Source of the DNA: Isochrysis galbana
Taxonomy: Eukaryota; Haptophyta; Isochrysidales; Isochrysidaceae
Length of the DNA stretch: 64,000 nucleotides
NCBI GenBank assembly: GCA_018136815.1
Contig: CM030940.1
Coordinates: 1,128,113-1,192,112 of the forward strand
Direction: 5' to 3'
Shown: positions 42,169 to 50,835 of the stretch, piece after piece
How positions within the stretch are numbered: position 1 is the first letter of the stretch
Layout of the letters: each line of letters opens with the position of its first letter
Made by a program: the position numbers and the translations under genes
The notes under the pieces: generated by a model
What the model saw: only the letters and a program-made list of their open reading frames with translations
Told to the model about the DNA's origin: nothing
Databases searched by the model: none

Positions 42169-42346
42169 GAGAAGCGACTCGAGTAATCTCCATTACTTGA
42201 TTATTTCTGGGCGCGAATTTTGACGAGTAATCGTCATTGACTACATCAGAATTGCAAGTAATCAAGTGTTGATTACTACCTTAACCCCAGTAATCAGGGC
42301 AAGTAGTGGACTACTCATTGTATTCTAGGTGAGGCTTGCCGGCTAG

Positions 42347-43092
42347 GGGAGTTGGAGCTTTAGAGGGAGGGCGCGAGGCGCCCCCCCATGCCCCAGGTGC
42401 GGAGCTAAGTATAAACTTAGTTGAGCACCGCGCGCCGCGAGCTAACTTCCTCCTATATAAACTAAGAATCCTATTGGACGCTGGCCCCTGGTGGGGCACA
42501 ACAGCGCCCGATAAGGGGCATCGCCGACTCTTACCCCACTCTCTCACGCCTCACGCCCTTGGTCGAAGCAGAAGCAGCGCGCGCGGCCTCCCCTTCCCAA
42601 GTGATTCCGCATGAAGGAACCTGGGGGAGGGGAAAGGGAGAGTTGATAGGTTAGGGCGGGTAGTTAGGAGTAGCATAAGCACTCTGCCACACGCCGTGCA
42701 TGTAGCGGTTAGTTGGCCCGCTGTTAAGACTTAATTTGTGTGCTGTGAACTCTGGAGTTAGCGCATGGGTTTCGCGTTGGGTTCGAGTTCGATTTTTATT
42801 TGAGTAACGTGTGTGCCTTTCCAGACACTTCCACGAAAGAGGACACCAATTCATGCCCGCTTAGGAGCTCGTCGTCGCCAGCTCTAAGCACATCGCGGCC
42901 GATTCTCAAGATTCAGCAAGTGGCGTCCCAGATGTGGGACCGAACAAACGCGTTGCGGCGATGCGCTATCTCACCTTGCGGGAAAAAGCCCACGTGTCTA
43001 AAGATGGGTGGGTGCTCGTGGGTTGGGTGCCTGCGTCTCTTTCGGCGCCGCCGAGCACGCGCCCGGTGAGTTCTTTCTTTGCATGGCGGCCT
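42347..43092. other. Intergenic with isolated SINE-like hairpin (42404-42423)
   Basis: On the minus strand CAACTAAGTTTATACTTAGC at 42423-42404 is the family hairpin, followed by about 60 bp of degraded sequence. No gene is supported up to the end of the BTB gene at 43093. Confidence 0.45.
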
Positions 43093-44878
43093 CTATCCTC
43101 GGCGGTAGTAGAGGAGCTTGCGCCACAGTTCGGCATCTGCTTCCTCGCTATCCTCTTGCAATCCCTCGACTAGACCGGCACGCCAACCCCCCGATCCGAG
43201 ATGCCACGAAAGCCGATACTCGCCCTCTTCCTCGCCGATGTCGCCTGCGTTTTGCCGGATGTTGCTTGACTTGGAGAAACCGAATGAGTCATACATGTGC
43301 GAGCCGGGACAGAAATACCACCAAACTTCGTTGTGTTCGTGAGGCTGGTTGGGCTCAGTCTCGCGCAGAACCTCCTCTCTCAGTCCGACCGCGCCGAGCC
43401 TGATGGTGCCATCGGGCGCGCGTGCTCCTACGAAGATGTGTTTTGCGTCCGTAGGCACAGCTCGCAGCCCCGCAGCTGTTATGCCCTCGGTGTAGGGAAT
43501 GTCATACATGAGCGTCCAGCCGTCAAGGAAAGAGTTGGGAAGCGAGAGCTGCACACCCTTTGGTATCAAGCCGAGACGAGAGCGGGTGCGTGGCGACGTA
43601 ATCGAGTAGGATTTCTCGAGCATCGCTTGGGTTAAAACCTGAGAAACGACGGGAGCATGGTTACGTGGGCGCGGTTACGTGGGTGCGTGAGGGCGGGATA
43701 AGGGTGGGGACAGAGTTGAAATGGCGGTTGGGCCATACACACGGCGAACGAAAGCTAGAGGCAAGCGCTTGTGCACGTGCGGCCTGCTGCATCGCTGAAA
43801 GCCGCTGCCCCCTCGTACCTTCATCGCTGCGGCCGACTGCATCAGAGGCTCCTGCTGCACGTGGGATTGAATGTACTCGTACTTCATGCAAGGGAATCTG
43901 GCATGCTGTAGCAGCGCAACTGTCGTCTTCTCGTCGTTGACGGCTCCCCCAGGCTGCGCACGGAGCCATCGGATGATGGCATCGAAGACCTCCTCTTCCT
44001 TCTCGACTTGCAGCTTGTCGTCGGCAAGGAGCTGCTCTAGCCGCGCCTGCGTGCGTACAAATGCGGGGGAGTGGGGTTGAGCTCGCTTCTCGGGGAGCGG
44101 TACCCCGGGCATGGGCATGACGACAACTAGCGTGGATAGGAGTTGGGCGTTGAAGGACAGAGGGTTGGGCACCTGGGGCACGGTGACGAAGTCCGCCGAG
44201 CGCGAGGCGGCGGTGAATTGCTCGGCGGCGGTGAAAAGCGCTGCTGCCCGCAGCTTGGCAAGCTCGTGCTGGTCCGAGAGCGTGAGCGTGGTCCAAACAT
44301 TTTCGGGAGACAACCTCTCAATCAGTTCATGCTCAACCGCGGCCTGTAAAGCCATCACCTGTTGGCGCACAGTTGCCCAGTTGAGCCCTTTCTTGGGAGG
44401 GGCGCGACGCGAGCTGAGTCGGTTCCTACGCCGTGCGCCACGCGCGTCGCACCTGCAGGCGTGCGGCAACGCCGAGCATGCGGACCAAGTGGCTCTCCGA
44501 GACCTGAGCCACACCAGAGTACATGAAATCGAGCGCGGCCTCAAAGCACGATGGGCTCATCTCGGAGATGGCGAGTTTGGGCCCGGTGGAGTCCGCAAAT
44601 CTCTCCCCGAGCAGCAGCGCCCGAAAGTAATCGGAGGTGGCAGCGAGGACATTTCTGTGCGCGCGGAAGGTGCGTGCGGCGGGCTTGTCAGGTGCTCCTG
44701 AGACATGGATTTCTATGTCGCAGAGCGAGTCTTCTTCGCGGAGAGCTGCGAGGGCCGCGAGTGTTGGGTGCGAGCCGTTCGGATCGTGTAGCATAATCAT
44801 ATCGGTAAGCACAGTGGACGTATGACTCACACTGTGCTCGACCGCCGCGCGCGTGCGCTTGCGTCCTCGCGGCGCCAT
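43093..44878 (-). CDS. BTB/BACK-domain protein
   Basis: Three exons, 44453-44878, 43819-44391 and 43093-43638, join in phase to 514 residues. The introns (61 and 180 bp) are GT-AG. The BTB/POZ domain spans residues about 30-140: LREEDSLCDIEIHVSG, FRAHRNVLAATSDYFRALL, CFEAALDFMYSGVAQV. Exon 2 gives a BACK-like helical region: NVWTTLTLSDQHELAKLRAA, then EEEVFDAIIRWLRAQPGGAV. Exon 3 encodes a C-terminal beta-rich module (FLDGWTLMYDIPYTEG, HEHNEVWWYFCPGSHMYD) unlike kelch repeats, with no family that I recognise. BTB-BACK proteins commonly act as Cullin-3 substrate adaptors; that role is an inference here. ATG 44878 is preceded by C/T-rich DNA (45040-45300), which is GA-rich on the coding strand. 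Confidence 0.88.
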
Positions 44879-45039
44879 CCTTGAAGTCCGGCGCTCGAGC
44901 GCAGATGGGGAAGGGGGAAGGCTCCTCGCTCGTGGCCCAACCGAGCGATGTGCGCGCTGCGCTCTCGCGTGGCGTAGGCGTACCCCGCCACTAAAAGCCC
45001 AATACCCCCACGCTGGCTCGCCTCCTCACAGCCTCCCGG

Positions 45040-45310
45040 CTCTTCAACCCCCCCCCCCCCCCCCCTTCGGCGCGCGGCTCGCCCCTGCCGCTCCCGCCGG
45101 AAGGGTGGCCGGGGGAAGCCGGGGGTGCCCCCTCCCCTCCCTCTCTCTCTCTCGCTCTCTTGTCGCTCGGGGGAGGGGCGGGGGGCGGCGTGGGAGTATT
45201 TGTGTTGGCTTCACATTCACATATTTGTCGGCGACCCCCCCCGCCCCTCTCCCCCCGGCCCTCTCTCTCGCTCTCATCTCGCTCGGGGGAGGGGGGCGGG
45301 GAGAGGGGGA
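45040..45310 (-). promoter_or_regulatory. Purine tract upstream of the BTB gene
   Basis: A plus-strand C-run at 45049-45065, then CTCTCTCTCTCTC-rich stretches at 45140-45160 and 45262-45280. A ~100-bp unit is repeated imperfectly (CTCGGGGGAGGGG with TTGGCTTCACATT at 45171-45230 and 45285-45345). On the coding (minus) strand it is GA-rich. Confidence 0.5.
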
Positions 45311-45799
45311 AGCGGAGTATATGTGTGTTGGCTTCACATTAACATCTTTGTCGGCGCTGCGCCCCGAGGGCCGATATTCCATAAATATTCGATCCAATCA
45401 ACCTTGCTGCTCCTCTGCTCCTGCGATGATCAATGAAAAGAGGAGAAGAGCTCAACGGATAGAATAGGCTCTCGTCATCATCTATCATCTAGCTCGGAAT
45501 CGGAATTGTATTCAGTCGTTGGAAGTGGTATATATACAGTTATAGAGTAAGGAGGAGGATACCCTAGAAGAGTGAAGAGTACCCTAGTCCGTTCCCCTGC
45601 TGTGCTGGAGCTTCTCTAACTGCGCAAAAATACGCCCCCCCCCCCGCCAACTCCGGAGCGCCCCTCCCCCCCCCCCCCATTCAGACGCTACTACATTCCT
45701 GGGTTGGCATGGCACTGGCAGGGGGTCGCTGCTGCTGCGCAGCGTCTGGCATGTCGTGGTCGGTCGGCGCGGTGAGGTGGGCGGGGAGAGGGGAGAGTG

Positions 45800-45845
45800 G
45801 GTGGGAGCGAGGCGCGCTCCATGACCCTATCGTTCATGACGATAG
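45800..45845 (-). mobile_element. LINE 5'-end copy (hairpin plus start)
   Basis: Minus strand: CAACTATCGTCATGAACGAT hairpin, AGGGTC, then ATGGAGCGCGCCTCGCTCCC. It is the same arrangement as at 40949-40985 and 1480-1515. The rest of this copy to the left is degraded; no 3' tail recognised. Confidence 0.6.
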
Positions 45846-46750
45846 TTGGGGCTCTCTTGGCGGCAACTAAGTTTATACTTAGTTCGCCCATGGGGGGGCA
45901 CGAGCCCCCCTCTCTCTCCACTCCTCCCCTGCCATGGGGGAGGAACCACCCACTCTCCTGGCACGCCTGATGGCTTGCCAGGAGCACACTGCCATGCTGA
46001 CCCATTCCTCTCCCCACAAGCACGCCTGACTCGCCCGCCCTGGCCTGTCGTGGCCAGCCCATCCCTCTGACCAGCCCCTCCTCCCCCTGGGCCCCCTGTT
46101 CAGGACCCCCCAGCCAGCTCCAGTCGACCCGCAGGGGCTCGGAGCGCCAGCGAGGGAGAGGCAGGAGGGGCCAGGGCCATGCCCCAGCCTCACCTGCCCC
46201 CTGAGCTGCGCTCCCTGGCCCCTGCTGGCCACCTGGGGACCTGAAGAGGGGCCGCAGGCGCGCGCCATGGGCCCCCGCCGCAGGGAAGAGAGGAGGAAAA
46301 GGGAAGAGGGAGGGGAGGGGGGAGCGGCAGCTCCCCCCTCCGGCAGAAACGTGTCTTCTCGCCCCGTTTGGGTAAGAGAAGACGGGGGCGCCAGAGCCAG
46401 GAGGGAAGGGCCGCGGCTCGCCGCGGCCACTCGCTCTAGCGAGGGAGATTAGCGCTTCTGGGCTCCTATCTCACGAGTGCCCCCCCCCCCCGCGTTGCTT
46501 TTACCCGAAAGGGGTTTTCCCCCAGCGTGGACTCGAGGAGAGGACGCGCTGGGGTGCGTGGGGCCGGTGCATGCACTGGGGGGAGGACAAATATCGAGGG
46601 GAGGGGGCAGTGCCCCCACCCCCCGGTATCACTCGGACACCTGGCCCGTCAGGCATGGCGGGATTCCGGGACTGAGACGTTATGTCCAATTAGCTAGTGG
46701 GGTTGGCTAGGATATAACATTGATTATTATTATTGGGGCTCTCTTGGCGG
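45846..46750 (+). mobile_element. 869-bp SINE-like retroelement with 18-bp TSD
   Basis: TTGGGGCTCTCTTGGCGG at 45846-45863 and 46733-46750 is a perfect 18-bp target-site duplication. The element (45864-46732) begins CAACTAAGTTTATACTTAGT (hairpin), then TCGCCCATGGGGGGGC, and ends GGATATAACATTGATTATTA, an (ATT)n tail. Partial copies are at 6282-6781, 22797-23090, 26330-26432, 40589-40652 and 42404-42423. No convincing ORF or domain. A non-LTR retroposon mobilised in trans is the best reading. Confidence 0.85.
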
Positions 46751-48066
46751 TGAATGCCGAATGCCGGGAACCGGGAACCGAAAGACGTTGTTGTATTCCT
46801 GCCCATCTGAAGGCTGTAGGCGTGAATATTCGTGTAAGGTACGCGCTCACAATTACAATTGAACAGTTCCCCGTGTTGCCACTGACGCACAAGACACACA
46901 GATTCGGATTCCCCATGGTCTCAAGTCCAGGTTTGCAGGTTTTGGTCTCGAAATTTGCGATTCGAATTTTGTTTTTGCTGTTACTATAATTGTTGGCTCG
47001 TTTAGGGTAATAAACCGGCATGACTTCGACTTCTCGTTCTGCAGTCGCTCTGCGAGACTCTCTCTCTCTCTCTCTCTCTCTCTCCGTCCGCCTCTCCTCG
47101 GCCGACGGCAAGAAGATTCGTCCAAAACATTCTCCGGTCCCAAGATATCTCGTGGGGGGTCTCTCCGCGCTCCGCGAGGGAAAGGACGCGATCTCGCTCC
47201 GAGATCGGCCTCGCGCCCTCCCACGCTGCCCCGCCGTGCCCTCGGTCCCTCGCCCCCCCCGCGGCAGGTTCTTTCCCTCGGCGTGCCGTCCGTCGCCTCC
47301 GGCCGTTATATTAATCCCCCCCCCGCGCGAGGTTCTCTTCTCCCCCGCGCGCGGTTCGTTTCCTCCGGCCGTCGTTGTTCCCCCCCTCGCTTCGATTCCT
47401 CTCGCGGTTCCTTCGATGATTGCCTCCATCTCGTCCGTTCTTCTTCGCGATCCTCGCGGAGGGGGCACCGACGTTTAATGTTAGTTTCGTCGCGGTTTCG
47501 ATGAAAGAAAGGAAGAACGAATGGCACGCGCCTCGCGTCTCGCGTCTTGTTTCGTCGCCCCTTGCTCGTTGCTTGTCTAGAAGGTCTCTCCGCACATCGC
47601 CTTCTTCCCCCGGCGCGATTTTGGATCTCTCCTCGACCCTCCGCGTTGGCTTCAGCGGACGAGTTCCACTTTGACGATAGTTCGAACCCTTCGGTGGCGT
47701 AGTTATGCGCTCTCTTTCCGTATATCTTCGCGCATGACGAGCGATCGCGACTTCAGCCTTCGCCGCGCGGGGAGGGGTTTGTTTATCGTATGATTCCGGA
47801 GTGTTTACGTTAGTTTTCTGAGCCCAAGGACTTTGGTTTTTGGTTTCTTGTGAGTGATTTTTGTAGCAACTTCGTCGAGTCCCACCGTGTTCCCAAGCGA
47901 GTCCCCCCGAGTTCCCGAGTCTATACCCCGAGTCAACGAGTCAATACAAGTCAAGCACGCGCCTGAGCCACCCCCAGTCGCCTGCCACCACCTCCCACAA
48001 GCCTCCTTTCGCACTTCCGCGCCCACCGTGCTCCGTGCGTGCGTCGTGCGTCGTGCGTCGATCACC
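46751..48066 (+). other. 5' leader / presumptive LTR of the gypsy-like element
   Basis: No host gene. The stretch contains (CT)n at 47059-47083 and C-rich segments, and leads into the gag frame. A matching 3' LTR is not present, so LTR limits cannot be drawn. In-frame codons from 47854 precede the first ATG at 48067. Confidence 0.4.
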
Positions 48067-50835
48067 ATGCCCGTAGTCACCCCCGAGGAAAGCTCCATGA
48101 GCTCCCCACAAGAACCGCGTTCCGCGCTAGCTGCCGGCGCGCCCTCGCAGGCAATCTCCAAGAGTGAGATCAGCCTTGCTCTGACAAGCACAAAATCTTC
48201 GCTCGCGCCTTCGGCTCCGGTCGCCATGTCGAGTTCTCCCCTCGAGAAATCTTCATTGTCCCCGCGTCATGAGCCCGTCTCTTCTTCTTCGGTTCTCGAA
48301 TCGTACGGGTCGAAGTCTCCCGGGGAAGAGAGCCTTGTGGGACCCCTCCCTTCTTCAAAAGAGAGTCTTTCCGAGCCAGTTCTCCCCTCCTCTCGCCTCT
48401 CCGCGCCGACGGTCGAAGTTCCGCCGCCTCCTCGGGCCTCTACTCACACCCCGTCAACTGGAGCTGGAATGGGTCCTCTCGCCTCGTCCGTTGCTCCACC
48501 GGCGGCCTTTCCTCTCCTTTCTTTTGCTGATCCTTTGCCAAGTGTTCATTCCTCTCTCAATCCCTCTGTGGTTGGTGCTGAAGATGATGTGGGTTCCGTC
48601 CGGTCCCTCCCTCCTTTCGAGCCCCCACCAAATGAAGAGTTTGTTCCACCCCCGTCGACGTACTCGTACCCCAAGCGTAACTTCGTTCCACCTCCGACCG
48701 CCACCGTCGGCGCCGCCCAAATCATGGACCAACAAGTCCAGATTGAGGCTCTCCGCGGCGCTGTCGACCGCCTTGAGTCCTCTACCCTCCAAGCCGCCCA
48801 ACGCCACGAAGAATTTCAGCGGGAGGTGGGGTCTACCTTCAACGCGATACTCAGCATTCTACAAGGCCAAGCGGGCACTACGACTTCTCCTCGAGTCGAA
48901 ACTTCGCCACCGCTTGTGGAAGAAGGAGACAACTCCATTGGTGCCCCTCCGGCCTCGGTTGAGTCCCCTTCTCAACCTTTGCCCGCCGCGCCGTTCTCCG
49001 TTCCGCCGAATTCGAATTCCGATCCCGTATTCAATACGCCCGTTCCTGTCACGTCCGCCGAGCCTGTTTCTGATCCCCAACCTCCACCCACCGTCGCGGG
49101 CCTCCGCTCGCTTCCAAATCCGGCGGCTCGGCGCCATCCCGTCGATCCAAGCCTCGCCGGTGATGCTTCTGAGCGAGAGGTCATCCTAGCCTCGTGGGGC
49201 CAACTGTTTGAGGATGCCGCCTACGAGGTAGCCTCTCTCTACAGGAAGTCCGACGATTTCGAGCTCATCCACGCCATTCTCAACGGCGGCCTCTCTCGAG
49301 CCGGCAATGTTTGGCACTACCGCGTGTTTTTCGAGAAGGAGCACGTGACCAAGTGGGCTCGGAGCCGCTTCTTCCTCGACCGCACCCTCCATCACCAAGT
49401 CCGAATGGGCAAAGAGCTTTCCGAGATCAAGTTCCCGAAGGGCCTGGCCTCGGACAACGTCCAGACAGCGGCCACCTCCTGGAATGATTTTCGTCTGTCC
49501 TTCATCAAGCCGCTCGAGCGCGCCCTCTCGCTCGGCTGCGACCACCGTGAAATCTTTACATCCTTGCTAGCGGCCGCCAACTTGTGCACCACCGGCAACC
49601 AAAGGATCTACGCCTTCCTCCTCGATCTCGCCGAAGACCCGGTCCTCTCTCTCAACCCCGCGCTGGCCTGCGACGTGCTTCTCCGCAAGTGCGACGCCAC
49701 CTTCGCGGCCAACGTGCCCGGCTTCGCCAAAGACTCCGCCTCCATGGAGTGGGACAGGCTCGTAGCCCGTGAAGCCGGCTCCGATCTCTTAGAGTTATCC
49801 AAGAATTTGGTGCGCGCGTACGTCCGCAAGATGGGTGACGCGAAGGTGGATGCCACGACGGTCTGGGACCACCCAAACATGTCGCACGATATCAATCAAC
49901 GATTCGAGTCCATCATTCGGAACGACAAGGTCGACGCGGCTCGCGGCGTGGATAACGCGACCAAGTTTGGCGAGTGTCTTGCAAAGACTCGCTTCCGCGT
50001 CGAGAACCACGAGCTCCCTCGCTCGGCCCTTTCGTGCGTCAACCTCTGCCAGCGCTACCTGAGCCCGTACGAACAAGCCCGTGCTAGCCAACAACAGACG
50101 TCGGTCGCGGTCGCCGCCGTGACGCCGCCGGCGACTACTTCCAAGTCCACCAAGACCGCCAAGGTTGCTAAGGCTGCCTCTAACCCCGCGGACACTACGG
50201 CTTCGATGGTCGCCGCCGTCCAAGCAGCGGTGGCCGAGGCATTAAAATCGCAAAACAACAACTCGAACCGCAAGGCGACTGGCGCTGACAATCGTCGGGC
50301 TCCGCCTCCGCCTACGAATTACTCCGCATCGTCTCCGTTACCGGACGCACTTCTTGACCGTCCTCTCGGCAAAAGCACGTCTTCTCGTCGCCAATGTGAT
50401 CCCCCTCCGAACGGCCTTGGGCTTCCGGCCGATTCGGGCCTCTCGGAATGGGATCCAGCTAGCTGGTCTCGAGCACGAGCCCGTTTCTGGCAAATTTCTC
50501 GTTACGCGGGTCACCCGGCCCTTCGCGCTGCGCTCACGCGCTGCCGTCCCTCGGATGCCACCATGACGGCGCCGCGTCTCGACGACTTAGACCGCGACGT
50601 CAAGGAGTGGACCGACGCCAACGGCTGCGCGTACTGCGCCTTTCGTCCCCGGGCTCCATCTGGTACGCCCGAAGCAGACCTGTGGAAGTATGGCACGGGC
50701 GACGGAGCTCATAACCCCGTCGTTTGCCAACCGTACATTCGTTTTCTCTGCGAAGGTGGCAGTGGCGAGTGTGGTAACGACCCAGAAGTCCACCGCCGCC
50801 TCCGCACGATGGTTGTTCTCCGTCCGGCCCAGTAG
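48067..50835 (+). CDS. Ty3/gypsy-like retrotransposon Gag
   Basis: Start chosen at the first ATG (MPVVTPEESSMSSPQEPRSA); 922 residues to the TAG at 50833. The first ~350 residues are Pro/Ser-rich and disordered. A coiled-coil-like segment follows (QVQIEALRGAVDRLESST). Then a helical capsid-like region: VILASWGQLFEDAAYEVASL, VFFEKEHVTKWARSRFFLD, SFIKPLERALSLGCDH. A C-terminal Cys/His region (NGCAYCAF, GAHNPVVCQPYIRFLCEGG) may be the nucleic-acid-binding module. The pol frame continues in the same reading frame immediately after the stop. A Gag fragment of a related family lies inverted at about 56837-56985. Confidence 0.8.
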   Translation: MPVVTPEESSMSSPQEPRSALAAGAPSQAISKSEISLALTSTKSSLAPSAPVAMSSSPLEKSSLSPRHEPVSSSSVLESYGSKSPGEESLVGPLPSSKESLSEPVLPSSRLSAPTVEVPPPPRASTHTPSTGAGMGPLASSVAPPAAFPLLSFADPLPSVHSSLNPSVVGAEDDVGSVRSLPPFEPPPNEEFVPPPSTYSYPKRNFVPPPTATVGAAQIMDQQVQIEALRGAVDRLESSTLQAAQRHEEFQREVGSTFNAILSILQGQAGTTTSPRVETSPPLVEEGDNSIGAPPASVESPSQPLPAAPFSVPPNSNSDPVFNTPVPVTSAEPVSDPQPPPTVAGLRSLPNPAARRHPVDPSLAGDASEREVILASWGQLFEDAAYEVASLYRKSDDFELIHAILNGGLSRAGNVWHYRVFFEKEHVTKWARSRFFLDRTLHHQVRMGKELSEIKFPKGLASDNVQTAATSWNDFRLSFIKPLERALSLGCDHREIFTSLLAAANLCTTGNQRIYAFLLDLAEDPVLSLNPALACDVLLRKCDATFAANVPGFAKDSASMEWDRLVAREAGSDLLELSKNLVRAYVRKMGDAKVDATTVWDHPNMSHDINQRFESIIRNDKVDAARGVDNATKFGECLAKTRFRVENHELPRSALSCVNLCQRYLSPYEQARASQQQTSVAVAAVTPPATTSKSTKTAKVAKAASNPADTTASMVAAVQAAVAEALKSQNNNSNRKATGADNRRAPPPPTNYSASSPLPDALLDRPLGKSTSSRRQCDPPPNGLGLPADSGLSEWDPASWSRARARFWQISRYAGHPALRAALTRCRPSDATMTAPRLDDLDRDVKEWTDANGCAYCAFRPRAPSGTPEADLWKYGTGDGAHNPVVCQPYIRFLCEGGSGECGNDPEVHRRLRTMVVLRPAQ

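Larger units (their letters stand above)
40163..42346. mobile_element. hAT-like DNA transposon remnant with nested retroelements
   Basis: CCGGCTAG at 40163-40170 and 42339-42346 is a perfect 8-bp duplication. The enclosed element (40171-42338) starts CAGGGCTCACCTACAATAC. The reverse complement of its end is CAAGCCTCACCTAGAATAC (16/19), and the CAGGG start is typical of hAT ends. Both subterminal regions are full of AGTAATC/GATTACT motifs (40200-40300 and 42180-42300). No transposase is present. It contains a SINE-like fragment (40589-40652) and the 1.2-kb LINE derivative (40946-42153). Confidence 0.75.

Noticed and set aside
42760-42800. GGTTCGAGTTCGA, a T-arm-like motif suggesting a tRNA
   Set aside because: I could not fold acceptor, D and anticodon arms around it.
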